A stretch of DNA of 64,000 bases from Rhodospirillaceae bacterium (GCA_018401495.1 JAGYJX010000011.1:124001-188000); one strand, 5' to 3'; positions 34,508 to 44,731 are shown, numbered from the stretch's first letter. Made by a program: numbers and translations. The notes: a model not told the origin generated them from the letters alone.

Positions 34508-35457
34508 GCCAGCCACTCCACGACCTGCCGCACCTGGTTCACATCCCGTCCGAACTGGTTCATCACCGCCATCGGGGCCGCCCGCGTCGCACCGGACAGC
34601 CGCACGAATCCGGCGAGCGTGCCCGACGGACCCACATCCAGCAAGCGAGCTTCGGGATCTTCGATCAGCGGCCGCGCGGCTTCGGCGAAGCGAACCACGC
34701 CGCGGGCCACCCGCCAGAAATGCGCCCCGTCGAAGGCGGCCAACGGCGCCGCCGTCGCACACGAGACCATCGGGATCGCGATCGGCCGCAGCGACAGCTG
34801 GCCGGCGATGTCGCGCAGCCCCTGCTCGGCCTCGGCGATCAGTGGCGAGTGGAAGGCGAAGCGCACCGGCAGCGGCGCGGTCGGCACCTCCAGCCCGCGC
34901 AGCACGTCCATCAGGGCCGGAAGGTCGGTTTCCGCCGCCGCCACCACGAAATGCCCGGGAGCGTTCAGCGCGGCGACATGCACCCGGCCACCCAGCGCCG
35001 GCGGCATTGCCGCCTCCAGCCGCTCAGGCTCCGCCAGCACCGCCACCAGCCGCCCCGGCCCGACCCGCCGCTCGAACAGCGCGGCCTGCGCGCGCACCGC
35101 CCAGAACGCCTCCTCGGCCTCAAGCGCGCCGCAGACCACGGCGGCGATGGTCTCGCCGAGCGAGTAGCCGAGCACCGCGTCCGGCCGGATCCCCTTCTCC
35201 GCCAGCATGTCGGTCAGTGCCAGGGAGATGGCGACCAGCAGCGGATGGGTTTCCGCCAGCCGGTCAAATCCCGGGCTGTCGGAGATCGGTCGGGAGAACA
35301 GCACCTCGGTCAGGGTCCGGCCGCCGACCGGGCCGGCGATCCGGCAATAGCGCTCGAGCGCTTGGCGATACGCCGGCTCCTGGTCCCAGAGCTCGCGGCC
35401 CATCTGGTAGTACTGCGCGCCCTGGCCGGCATACATGAACACGACGCGACGGCTCAC
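34504..35457 (-). CDS. AT-like acyl hydrolase (PedC/PksD type)
   Basis: AT-fold protein of 317 aa. Its N-terminus FMYAGQGAQYYQMG is characteristic of the acyl-hydrolase branch found in trans-AT clusters, which clears stalled acyl chains from ACPs. The nucleophile motif is GYSLGET rather than GHSLG (about residue 97), and the Arg that grips the malonyl carboxylate is replaced by Gln in the segment VRAQAALF, while the neighbouring AT keeps it. AFHSPLI retains the catalytic His. These substitutions argue against a malonyl transferase; hydrolase function is from family knowledge. Start is GTG, overlapping the stop of the oxidase gene (GTGA). Confidence 0.87.
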   Translation of the reverse strand: MSRRVVFMYAGQGAQYYQMGRELWDQEPAYRQALERYCRIAGPVGGRTLTEVLFSRPISDSPGFDRLAETHPLLVAISLALTDMLAEKGIRPDAVLGYSLGETIAAVVCGALEAEEAFWAVRAQAALFERRVGPGRLVAVLAEPERLEAAMPPALGGRVHVAALNAPGHFVVAAAETDLPALMDVLRGLEVPTAPLPVRFAFHSPLIAEAEQGLRDIAGQLSLRPIAIPMVSCATAAPLAAFDGAHFWRVARGVVRFAEAARPLIEDPEARLLDVGPSGTLAGFVRLSGATRAAPMAVMNQFGRDVNQVRQVVEWLA

Positions 35458-36755
35458 CGCCGCACTCCGAAGGCGATCTCGGCCAGCATGATCTCCGTCT
35501 CATCGTCGTGCTCCGGCGCGCACAACAGGGTCGACAGGCGGCGGACTCCGGCGGTGCCGAGGGCACAACTGCCGAGCCCCAGCTCGTCGCCCGCCAGCTG
35601 CAGCGCGGTCAGCGCCGCACCGGCATTCAGCAGGGCCAGACGGTATGCCAGATCGCCGTACTTCGACGCCAGCACATCGATGCGCGCTGTGAGCAGCAGC
35701 AGCGCCGGCGGCGGCCGACCCGGGCGCTGCAGCAACACCGCCGCGGTATCGAGCAGGCGGAGGCGCGCGTCGATCCGGTCGCCCAGGCGGCCCAACCGGT
35801 CGGCGAGCGGATCGTGCCGCCAGGTCCCCGGCTCGAGCCCCTCGACGTCGCGGCTGACCACGTAGCCGGCGATTTCGCCGAGCCCGCCCGCTGACGGAAA
35901 GCCGCGCTCCATCCAGCGCGCCGTGCCGAGGCTCCGCACCGACCGGCAGGCCAGCGCCCGGGAGAGCATCGCCTCGACCGCCGCCCGGGTCGGCGGCTCG
36001 GGGGCGAAGTCCCTGAGTGAACGGCGGCGCGCCAGGAGATCGTCCGCCGCCGGCCCGCCGGCCGACGTAGCAGTTGCCGCATTCTGCCAGGGCAGGGCCG
36101 GCGGCGGATCGCCGCGGCGATCCGGCGGCAGCGGATCCACCGGCCTGCCGTCGTCCGGCGGCCGCGAGGCGCCATGCATGACCCGGTCGGCGAACGACCA
36201 GAAGCCTCGCGGGCCGGCCCCGGCGCCGCATCGCAGCAGCAGCGACCGCAGCGCCGCCGCGTCCGTGCCGCCGTCGACACCCGCCAGCAATCCGGCGGCC
36301 AGCGCGGCGCCCTGCGGCGACAGCAGGACGCGACAGCCGATGTCGGGCGCTTCGAGGACCATCGGCAGAGTCGTGCCCCCGTCCTGGTCGGTCCGCGCCC
36401 GCAGCAGGCAGAACGGATCGAGCACCCGGCCGTCGCCCGGCGGCGCCAGCTCGAACAGCGGACCGGCCGGCTCGACCCTGGCGATCCGCCCGGCGCTCCC
36501 CCACAGCTCCCAGGCCAGCCCGGCGGCGGCGCGCAGCCGCTCGATCACCTGGAACAGCCGGGCGGCGTCCCGCGACCGCAGGACATTGTCCTCCGGCAGG
36601 CCGGGAGAGCCGGCGAGCCGGGCAGCCATCGCCGCGACCCCCGCGGCAGCGGTGTCGATCCGCCGCTGCGCGCCGTCGGGCCATACGAGCAGCAGGGCGG
36701 CACCGTCGACGGTCAAGCGGACCGCCGGATCGCCGAGACACAGGGAAACCGTCAT
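35454..36755 (-). CDS. SagB/ThcOx-type FMN oxidase
   Basis: Flavin-dependent oxidoreductase of 433 aa. The C-terminal half (about 215-433) is a nitroreductase fold of the SagB/ThcOx kind: RRRSLRDFAP (FMN-binding start), PSAGGLGEIAGYV, TWRHDPLADRL, SKYGDLAYRLALLNAG and LQLAGDELGLGSCALG. The N-terminal 200 residues are a less conserved extra domain, usual in NRPS/PKS-linked members. Family members oxidise thiazolines or oxazolines to the aromatic azoles. With the Cy-A(Cys)-PCP module of gene B this suggests thiazole formation in trans; no Ox domain is built into the NRPS module. The ATG is 13 bp after the PKS stop without a strong ribosome site; it is coupled to the hydrolase gene downstream. 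Confidence 0.88.
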   Translation of the reverse strand: MTVSLCLGDPAVRLTVDGAALLLVWPDGAQRRIDTAAAGVAAMAARLAGSPGLPEDNVLRSRDAARLFQVIERLRAAAGLAWELWGSAGRIARVEPAGPLFELAPPGDGRVLDPFCLLRARTDQDGGTTLPMVLEAPDIGCRVLLSPQGAALAAGLLAGVDGGTDAAALRSLLLRCGAGAGPRGFWSFADRVMHGASRPPDDGRPVDPLPPDRRGDPPPALPWQNAATATSAGGPAADDLLARRRSLRDFAPEPPTRAAVEAMLSRALACRSVRSLGTARWMERGFPSAGGLGEIAGYVVSRDVEGLEPGTWRHDPLADRLGRLGDRIDARLRLLDTAAVLLQRPGRPPPALLLLTARIDVLASKYGDLAYRLALLNAGAALTALQLAGDELGLGSCALGTAGVRRLSTLLCAPEHDDETEIMLAEIAFGVRR

Positions 36756-36768
36756 CGCCGGGAAGCCG

Positions 36769-39700
36769 TCATCGCCGGCCCGGGGTGTCGGTGAACCAGC
36801 ATCGCGTCCGCTGGAACGGATAGGTCGGCAGCACCGCCGGCGGCGCCCGGCGGGGACCGAGCACAGCGCGCCAGTCGACTGCGGCGCCATGGCAGTAGGC
36901 GGCGGCGGCAGCGGCCCGCAGGCTCGCGACGTCGGCACCGTCGCCGGCCAGGCTGGACACGGCGGGGATCGACAGGCCCTCGGCGGCGAACTGCCGGACC
37001 AGGACCGGGCGCGGGCCGAGCTCGATCGCCAGGGACGGCCCTGCCTCGGCGAGCCGGGCGAGGGCCTCGCGGAACCGGACGGTATCGCGCAGGTGGCGGC
37101 GCCAGTAGCCGGGCCTGGCAACCTCCGCATCCGCCCAGTCCGCGGTGACCGACGACAGGAACGGCACGGCCGGCCGGGCCAGCGGCACGCGGCCGACCTC
37201 GGCCTCGAAGGCGTCCAGGATCGGCTCCATCAGCAGCGAGTGGAAGGCATGGGTGATTGGCGTGCGGTGGGCGCGGCGTCCGGCCGCCTTCGCCGCCTCG
37301 ATGACCGCCGTGACGCCTCCGACCCGCCCGGACACCACGGTCTGCAACGGTCCGTTCAGGGCGGCGACCGACACCTCGTCGGCGACCGGCCCGATCAGCG
37401 CCCCGACCCAAGCGGCATCGCCCTCGATGACCGCCATCGCACCTGGCCCCGGCGCCTGCGCCACCAGCCGCGCCCGATGGGCGACGATCCGGGCGGCATC
37501 CCCGAGTTCCAGGATTCCGGCCGACACCGCGGCGGCGAATTCGCCGAGCGAATGCCCGAGGATGCGCGCCGGCCGGACCCCCCAGGAGCGCCAGAGCGCA
37601 TCGAGTGCCGCCTCCACCGCCAGGATGGCCGGCTGCGCCAGCTGGTCCAGCGCCTCGGCGTCGTCACCGTGCAGCACCTCCACCAGCGACCGGCCGAGCA
37701 CCGCCGCGACCGCCGCGTCGACGGTGTCGATTGCCCGCCGCGCGACCGGCTCGGCCGCGTAGAGCTCGCGCGCCATGCCGATCTCGTGGCTGCCCTGCCC
37801 GGTGAACAGGAAGGCGATGCCGCCGTCGCGATCCGCTGCCGCGGCACCACGCCGCAGGACCGCCCCGCGGGTCAGCTCGAAGGCCGGAGGCTCGGCGGGC
37901 GGGCGGTCGGCGGCGCCGGCGGCCGCGTCGCGCAGGCCCGCGGCCAGCGCCTCCGGTCCGGCGGCGACCACCGCCAGGCGATGTCGGAAGCGTCCGCGCC
38001 CGGTGGCCGCGGTGTCGGCCAGCCGGCCGACCTCCGCCGCCCCCGCCTCCGACATGCCCGCCGTCACCGCTGCGGCATGACGCTGCGCCAACGCCGCCAG
38101 GGCCGCCTCCGTCGGTCCGCTCAGGGGATACACCATCGGGCCGGCCTCTGCCGGATCTGCAGGAAGCGGCGGCTCCGGTGCCTGCAGGATGAGGTGCGCG
38201 ATCGAGCCGTTGAAGCCGAAGCCGCTGATCCCGACCACCGGCCGGCCGGCGGCGGCTTCCGCCCATGGCAGCGGCGCGGTCGGGACCAGGGCCGGGATCC
38301 CCGCAAGGTCGATCTCCGGGCTCAGCGTCGCGAAATGCAGGTTTCCCGGCACCGCACCGGCCGCGAACGCCCCCAGGATCTTGGCGACCGAGGCGACGCC
38401 GGCAGCGCTCTCCATGTGTCCGACATGGGTTTTCACGGAGCCGAGCACGAGCGGCCGGCCGCGGCCGGCATGGATCCGGGCGATCGCCGCCGCCTCGACG
38501 GCATCGCCGAGGCGCGTCCCGGTCCCGTGCATCTCGATCATGTCGACGGCGGCGGCGGCGATGCCGGCCGATGCCAGGGCGCGCCGCAGCAGGTCCTCCT
38601 GGGCCGTACCGTTCGGGGCGACGATGCCGTTGGAGGCGCCGTCCTGGCCGGTCGCCCCGCCGATGATGATCCCCTCGATGCGATCGCGGTCGGCCTCGGC
38701 GTCGCGCAGCCGCTTGAGCACGAACATGCCGACGCCCTCGCTGCGTCCGTAGCCGCCGGCCGCGGCGTCGAGGTGGCGGCAACGGCCGTCGCGGGCGATC
38801 ATGCCGGCTTGCGAGAACGCGATCGAGGTCTCCGGTATGAGGATCGCGTTCACGCCGCCGGCCAGGACGCAATCGGCGTCGCCGGTATGCAGGGCGCGAC
38901 AGCCGGCATGCAGGGCCACCAGGGTGCCGGCGCAGGCCGCCTCGATCGAGAAGCAGGGTCCGCGCAGATCGAGCAGGTAGGAGATCCGCCCGACCGCCGT
39001 GGACGGGGCCGAACCGGTCGAGTGCGGCAGGCTGAGCGACCGCCGGTCCACCGTCCTGACCTGCAGCATCTCGTAGTCGCGCTGGAACTGTGCGGCGAAC
39101 ACCGCGGTCCTGCTGCCTGCGAGGCCATGCGGATCGATCCCGGCCCGCTCCAGGGCCTCCCACGCGGTCTCCAGCAGCAGGCGATGCTGCGGATCGAGCC
39201 GCGCCGCCTCCCGCCGGGACAGCCTGAAGAAGGCCGGGTCGAACAGGTCGATGCCGTCGAGGAAACCGCCCTGGTCGGTGTCGATCCGCCCGAGAGTGCC
39301 CGGCTCGTCCGCGGTGAGCTCGTCGGCGTCCCAGCGGTCGGCCGGCACCCGCTCGATGCAGTCGCGGCCCTCCATCAGGTTGGCGAAGAAGCGATCGGCG
39401 TCGGCCGCACCCGGTGCCCGGAGGCTGTGGCCGATGATCGCGATCGGCTCCCAGGCCGGCGACGGTCCGCCGGACGCCGTCTGCTGCGGGTGTGATGCCG
39501 GTTCGGCCACCCCTCTGGGAGCCGCCGGGGGAGCCGCCGGGACAGCGTCGAGCGCCGTGATCATCGCGGCCGGTGTAGGGTGCTTGAAGAAGAACGAGGC
39601 ATCGACGCCGCGTCCCAGCCGCGCCTTCAGCGCCGAACGCAGCTCGCCCAGGGCCAGTGAGTCGAATCCGAGATCGCCGAGGGTCCGGTCCGCGTCGAAG

Positions 39701-40519
39701 GCGGCCGATCCCGCCGGCATCAGGGCCGAGACCGCCTCACGGACCTGCCGCGCCACCGGGGCGCCGCCGGCAGCCGCGGCGGCCTCGACGGGCCGCGGCG
39801 CATCGGCGCCCCCGCAGCGGATAGCGGATCAGCAGGCCGAAGCCGAGATTGGCGATATCCTCCCGCCGGGCTGCGGGGACCAGCTGTTCGATCTGCGCCC
39901 CGTTCTCGGCATGGAAGCGCGCTACCGGATCGATCGGCAGCCCGTCGCGGCCGCGCATGCCGGCATAGGCCTCGATCGGCCCGTGCCTGCCCCGGTCGTA
40001 AGCCCCGAACCGGGTGATGCCGAGGATGGTTTCGACCTCCGGCAGGCAGGATGCCCAGTCGAGCGCGACGTTCAGGAGGACGAGGCCGGGTCCGGGAGGC
40101 TCGGCCGGGTCGGTGACCAGGCCGAGCAGTTGGAAAACCGGCCCGTCGTCCTGCCCGTCCGGCTCGACCGCGGCGAGCACCGGCGTCTCCAGCAGCGTTG
40201 CGCGGGAGCGCACCCGGCGCACATGGACCGCGGCCCGGATCCGTTCGCCCGCCTGCAGCACCAGGCAGCCTTCGGACAGGCCGACGAGCCGGCGGGCGAG
40301 TCGGTCGCGGCCATAGCGCAGCGGCAGGCCCCAGGCCGCGTTGTCCAATGCGACCAACGCCTCCAGGTCGGGCGGGCGGGCGAAGCGAACGCTCGCCGGC
40401 AATCGCTCGAACCGCGCGCGATCGAGCGCGCAGGACGGGTCGAAACTCCACGCATGCGCGAAAACGCCCTGCTCCGCCTGGGCGAGGATCAGGGAAGCAA
40501 GCGTCCCGGCGTCAGCCAT
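36769..40519 (-). CDS. PKS loading/elongation protein, GNAT-ACP-KS-AT
   Basis: Polyketide synthase of 1249 aa after repair. The N-terminal 230 residues are a GNAT-like domain as in GNAT starter modules (ending FHAENGAQIEQLVPAARRED), which supplies an acetyl-type starter. Then an ACP (LGFDSLAL near 39655), a KS (39460-38180; EAACAGTL, EMHGTGT, KTHVGHM: Cys and both His present) and a full cis AT (GHSLGEF near 37550, Arg in HRARLV, HAFHS near 37245, malonyl type). It ends TYPFQRTRCWF with no ACP after the AT, so the condensation partner must sit on another protein. The GNAT and ACP parts are in different frames; removing one base from the C run 39809-39813 joins them and gives exactly 1250 codons. 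First gene of the operon with oxidase, acyl hydrolase and AT. Confidence 0.9.
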
Positions 40520-40636
40520 CTGCGACCGCCCGATCTTCCATTCTACTCATGCCTGCATGATGCCAGACCAACTGGCTGCGCTCGTACGAAGAATATTGCA
40601 GCGGCTGTCCGATCGGCAACTGGGACGGGATATGAC

Positions 40637-40866
40637 TGTGGCTGACTCACGATCTGTCCGGATTTTGTAGCGCGTGACTTGTCCGGTTTTTGAATCGCTC
40701 CAAAGAGGGGGCGGTGATGGACCGGGCGAGAGTGCTGCAAGGGGTACGACAGATGCGTTTCGAGGCGCTTCTGGACCGCCATGAGCGGGGTGAGTTGAGC
40801 CAGATTGAGGCGGCGGAGATGCTGGGAATATCGGAACGGAACTTCCGGCGCTGGCGCGACCGGCTG
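40637..40866 (+). mobile_element. ISNCY-like element, 5' fragment
   Basis: The left end (TGTGGCTGAC, then TGTCCGG and TGTAGCGCGTGA repeats) and the first 50 codons of the transposase match the copies at 17272 and 47719. The sequence stops abruptly at the IS256 left end (40867). The remainder of the element is not on the other side of the IS256, so a deletion or rearrangement followed the insertion. Confidence 0.85.
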
Positions 40867-40902
40867 GGTCACGTCCCTGGTGATGGTGTAGCTCGGCGGT
40901 AG
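40718..40902 (+). pseudogene. truncated ISNCY-like transposase
   Basis: The ATG follows GAGGGGG as in the intact copy. The first 50 residues, including the helix-turn-helix (EAAEMLGISERNFRRW), are homologous. The frame then runs into IS256 DNA and stops after 11 foreign residues. It has no catalytic domain. Confidence 0.85.
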
Positions 40903-40960
40903 CGGGCTCGCCCGCCCGCGCGCTTTTCACATGAGCGCTGTAGCGGGCGGGCGGGCCCGC
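40902..40960 (+). other. long hairpin in IS256 leader
   Basis: GCGGGCTCGCCCGCCCGC (40902-40919) pairs with GCGGGCGGGCGGGCCCGC (40943-40960) with one mismatch across a 23-nt loop. It lies between the IR and the transposase ATG, and could act as a readthrough terminator or attenuate transposase expression. It is also present in the second copy. Confidence 0.5.
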
Positions 40961-41029
40961 GTGAGTGGTCATCGACGGATCTCCGGTAGGGTTGAGTTGC
41001 GACCGCAACCTGAACCGAAGGGACCGACG

Positions 41030-42229
41030 ATGACCGACGCGATGATGAGCCTGCGCACGCTGGTGGAGAAGTCCCCCGACGCCGATCTGCTGCGCGAGAT
41101 GATCGGGTTTGCCGCCGAGCGGCTTATGGAGCTGGAGGTCGGCGCGCTGACCGGGGCCGGCTACGGCGAGAAGAGTGCCGAGCGGCTGGCGCAGCGCAAT
41201 GGCTACCGCGACCGTGACTGGCAGACCCGTGCCGGCACGGTGGAGCTGCGGATCCCGAAGCTGCGGACCGGCTCTTACTTCCCGGGCTTCCTGGAGCCGC
41301 GGCGGATGGCCGAGAAGGCGCTGACGGCGGTGATCCAGGAGGCCTACATCCAGGGGATCTCGACGCGCTCGGTGGACAATCTGGTCAAGGCGCTCGGCAT
41401 GACCGGGATCTCCAAGAGCCAGGTCAGCCGGCTGTGCGAGGAGATCGACGAGCGGGTGCACGCCTTCCTCGATCGCCCGATCGAGGGCGACTGGCCCTAC
41501 CTTTGGATCGACGCCACCTACGTGAAGCTCCGTCAGATCAACCGGGTCGTCTCGGTGGCGGTGATCGTCGCGGTCGGCGTCAACGCCGACGGACGGCGCG
41601 AGGTGCTGGGCCTCGATATCGGGCCGTCGGAGGCCGAGACCTTCTGGACCGGCTTCCTGCGCAAGCTGGCCCGGCGCGGGCTGCGCGGCGTCAAGCTGGT
41701 CGTCTCCGACGCCCATGAGGGCATCAAGGCGGCGGTCGCCAAGGTGCTCGCCACCAGTTGGCAGCGCTGCCGGGTCCACTTCATGAGGAACGCGCTGGCC
41801 CATGCCGGCAAGAGCGGCCGGCGGGTGGTATCCGCCTTCATCGCCACCGCCTTCGCCCAGAACGACGCCGAGGCCGCCCGCGCCCAGTGGCGCCGCGTCG
41901 CCGACCAGCTCCGCGCCAAGCTGCCGAAGCTGGCCGTCCTGATGGACGATGCCGAGACCGACGTGCTGGCCTACATGACCTTCCCGGCCCAGCACCGCAC
42001 CAAGCTGCACAGCACCAACCCGCTCGAACGCCTCAACGGCGAGATCAAGCGCCGCACTGAGGTCGTCGGCATCTTCCCCAACGAAGCCGCTATCATCCGC
42101 CTGGTTGGCGCCATCCTGCTCGAGCAGAACGACGAGTGGGCCGTCCAGCGCGCTCGCTACATGACCCTGGAAACCATGGCGACCATGGGCAATGATCCTG
42201 GCGTCAGCCTGCCGGAACTCGCCGGCTGA
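41030..42229 (+). CDS. IS256-family transposase
   Basis: Mutator/IS256 DDE transposase of 399 aa. Visible are the N-terminal DNA-binding part ([21 protein letters not shown]), the first catalytic Asp in LWIDATYVK (about residue 163), the second in [12 protein letters not shown] (about 227), the conserved C/H region [14 protein letters not shown], and the catalytic Glu in [16 protein letters not shown] (about 345). Length is normal for the family. The ATG follows GAAGGGA. The frame is complete, in contrast to the copy at 53841-55039, which lacks one C near codon 16. Confidence 0.95.
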   Translation: MTDAMMSLRTLVEKSPDADLLREMIGFAAERLMELEVGALTGAGYGEKSAERLAQRNGYRDRDWQTRAGTVELRIPKLRTGSYFPGFLEPRRMAEKALTAVIQEAYIQGISTRSVDNLVKALGMTGISKSQVSRLCEEIDERVHAFLDRPIEGDWPYLWIDATYVKLRQINRVVSVAVIVAVGVNADGRREVLGLDIGPSEAETFWTGFLRKLARRGLRGVKLVVSDAHEGIKAAVAKVLATSWQRCRVHFMRNALAHAGKSGRRVVSAFIATAFAQNDAEAARAQWRRVADQLRAKLPKLAVLMDDAETDVLAYMTFPAQHRTKLHSTNPLERLNGEIKRRTEVVGIFPNEAAIIRLVGAILLEQNDEWAVQRARYMTLETMATMGNDPGVSLPELAG

Positions 42230-42299
42230 CCGCAGCACGGCACCTTGCCGGAGATCGCGGCGACCAGCCGCCTGCTACACCACGCCGAGGGACACGACC

Positions 42300-42392
42300 A
42301 GGCCGTAGGGTTGCGGCTCGAGGAGGAGAACCTGCCGAAGCGGATCCAGTATCCGCGGGCGCCGACGCCGGAGGGCGACGATGGCAGCGCGT
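42300..42392 (+). pseudogene. 3' remnant of hipB-like antitoxin gene
   Basis: An open frame from the IS256 end encodes about 30 residues (GLRLEEENLPKRIQYPRAP...) and stops at 42392, overlapping the ATG of the hipA-like fragment by 12 bp. Position and overlap match the tail of a HipB-type regulator. The DNA-binding part is lost to the IS256 junction. Confidence 0.55.
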
Positions 42393-42604
42393 GAGATCGA
42401 GATCCACATCGACCTGGCCGGCAGGCCGCGCCAGGTCGGCACGCAGTGGCTCCAGACAACCCGCGGCCGCGAGACCGCCGCGTTCCGGTACCACACGGCA
42501 TGGCTCGGCGACCCCGAGCGCTTCTCGCTCGAGCCGGTGGTGCGGCTCGGGCAGGGAAGCTTCGTGCCGACAGGGCAGCGCGACACGTTCGGCTCGCTCG
42601 GGGT
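42381..42604 (+). pseudogene. 5' remnant of hipA-like toxin gene
   Basis: The first 75 residues (IEIHIDLAGRPRQVGTQW, RGRETAAFRYHTAWLGDPERF..., ending near DTFGSLG) match the N-terminal domain of HipA family kinases. The kinase domain is missing. Homology ends about 55 bp before the IS21 end; those 55 bp (42605-42659) are less GC-rich and unrecognised, perhaps a scar of another insertion. With the hipB tail this is a dead toxin-antitoxin pair. Confidence 0.7.
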
Positions 42605-42771
42605 TTCCGTACCACTTTTCCCGAAAGTACCGGTAGCAATCGCCGGGTATTTCAATAGCTGTTAATCGGCGTGGAAAAAGGACCCCGTTGAGGGGGTGAT
42701 CGGCGTCCAATCGGGACCCCTTCGACGAGGGGTTCCACAGTGCCTCCGGATTGGCTGGAGGCGGATTGGGG

Positions 42772-44270
42772 ATGTTGGTCGTGGAGACGATTTCGAAGGT
42801 TCGCCGGGCGCATTTGGTCCAGGGCAAGCCGATCAAGGCGATCAGCCGCGAGCTGAAGCTGTCTCGGAAGGTGATCCGGAAGATCCTGCGGTCCGGGGCG
42901 ACGTCGTTCGAGTACGAGCGGACGGTCCAGCCGCTGCCGAAGATCGGCGCGGTGAAGGATGCGCTGGACGAGCTGCTGGCGGCGAACGAGGCAAGGCCGT
43001 CTCGCGAGCGGCTGACACTGATGCGGATCTTCGAGGCGCTTCGCAGCCAGGGCTACGCTGGCGGCTACGATGCCGTCCGGCGCTATGCCCGCAGTTGGCG
43101 GGCGGCCCGCTCGACGTCGGTGGCGGCGGCGTACGTGCCGCTGAGCTTCGCGCCCGGCGAGGCGTACCAGTTCGACTGGAGCCACGAGTTGGTGGTGCTG
43201 GGCGGGACGACCGTGAAGGTCAAGGTGGCGCATGTCCGGCTGTGCCACAGCCGGATGCCGTTCGTGCGGGCCTACCCGCGGGAGAGCCAGGAGATGGTGT
43301 TCGACGCCCACGACCGGGCGTTCACGTTCTTCAAGGGCACCTGCACGCGCGGCATTTACGACAACATGAAGACGGCGGTGGAGACGGTGTTCGTCGGCAA
43401 GGAGCGGGCCTACAACCGCCGCTTCCTGCAGATGTGCGGGCACTATCTGGTCGAGCCGGTGGCCTGCACGCCGGCGGCGGGCTGGGAGAAGGGCAGGTCG
43501 AGAACCAGGTCGGCCTGGTGCGCGAGCGCTTCTTCGCACCGCGTGTCCGGGCCGGCAGCTACGACGAGCTGAACGCCTGGCTGCTGGACCAGTGCATCGC
43601 CCACGCCAAGGCACATCGCCATCCGGAGTTCCGCGACCGCACGGTCTGGGAGAGCTTCGAGGGGGAGCGGCCGAGCCTGGTGCCCTACGCCGGTCGGTTC
43701 GACGGGTTCCATGCGGTTCCGGCGTCGGTGTCGAAGACCTGCCTGGTGCGCTTCGACAACAACAAGTACTCGGTCGCCGCCGGCGCTGTCGGCCGCCCGG
43801 TCGAGGTGCGGGCTTATGCCGAGCGCATCGAGCTGCGCCAGGACGGCCGGGTGGTCGGCACGCACCGCCGCAGCTTCGGGCGGGACCAGACGGTGTACGA
43901 CCCCTGGCACTACGTGCCGGTGCTGGCCCGCAAGCCCGGGGCGCTGCGCAACGGCGCGCCGTTCAAAGACTGGGTGCTGCCGTCGAGCCTGGAGCGGGTC
44001 CGCCGCAAGCTGGCCGGCTCGAACGACGGCGACCGGCAGATGGTCGGCATTCTCGTGGCCGTGCTCGGCGACGGCCTGGCCGCGGTGGAGGCCGCTTGCG
44101 CCGAGGCGCTCGGCGAAGGCGTCCACTCCGCCGACGTCATCGTGAACATCCTGGCCCGCCGGCGCGAGCCGGTCCAGGCGGCCACCGTCATGACGCCGGA
44201 GGCGCTGCGGCTGACGCTCGCACCGGCCGCCGACTGCGCCCGCTACGACAGCCTGAGGAGTGCGGGGTGA
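42772..44270 (+). CDS. istA: IstA transposase (one frameshift)
   Basis: DDE transposase of IS21, 499 aa after repair. The N-terminal helix-turn-helix (KAISRELKLSRKVIRKIL, about residues 20-38), the integrase core (FDWSHELV with first Asp; GIYDNMKTAV with second; WEKGQVENQVGLVRERFF with Glu) and a C-terminal segment (NNKYSV...) are in the usual order. At 43488-43494 one G is missing from GAAGGGCAGG, shifting the frame exactly at the catalytic Glu; adding it gives 500 codons. ATG follows GGAGG; istB begins within its stop codon. Confidence 0.9.
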
Positions 44271-44596
44271 TGGAGCGCAGCGCCATTCTGGCCGCCATGG
44301 CCGAGCTGAAGCTGTACGGCATGAAGGCGGCCTACGACGAGGTTATCGCCGCGGCGGTGAAGCGCCAGCACGAGCCGAACCGCGTCGTCGGCGACCTGCT
44401 GTCGGCCGAGATCTCCGAGAAGCAGGCGAGATCGATCAAGTACCGCATCACCCTCGCCAAGCTGCCGCTGGCCAAGGATGTCGACGACTTCACCTTCGAC
44501 GGCACGCCGGTGAACGAGGCCCTGGTCCGCGACCTGGCGGGCGGCGACTTCCTCGCCCACCAGCGCAACGTCGTCCTGGTCGGCGGCACCGGTCAC
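44270..44596 (+). pseudogene. istB: istB 5' part, cut at the Walker A motif
   Basis: IS21 helper ATPase, first 108 residues (MERSAILAAMAELKLYGMK..., SIKYRITLAKLPL, then VVLVGGTG). The coding sequence is broken inside GGTGTGKS by the serine-recombinase element and stops after three foreign residues at 44605. The rest resumes at about 47164. Confidence 0.88.
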
Positions 44597-44731
44597 GCTT
44601 CATAATGCCCATCTCGCTATCATCTTATATTGCCAAGATGTTTTGGCGTGGATCGACAGACGCCGGACGCCGCTGACGGCGTGCGTCGGCGGTTCGCCTC
44701 ACGGTCTCCTGGTCGAGATCCGCGGCTCGGA

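Larger units (their letters stand above)
40867..42299 (+). mobile_element. IS256-family element, copy 1
   Basis: This 1433-bp element has imperfect 26-bp terminal inverted repeats, GGTCACGTCCCTGGTG... at the left and GGTCGTGTCCCTCGGC... inward from the right. It is nearly identical to 53771-55202. No flanking duplication is present: the left flank is an ISNCY fragment and the right flank a hipBA remnant. The flanks have therefore been rearranged since insertion, possibly by recombination between copies. Confidence 0.9.

Noticed and set aside
36752..37411. 219-codon minus-strand frame over the AT of the GNAT-PKS
   Set aside because: Out-of-frame reading of the AT domain; no independent support.
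37664..39163. 499-codon minus-strand frame
   Set aside because: Shifted frame of the KS in the GNAT-PKS protein.
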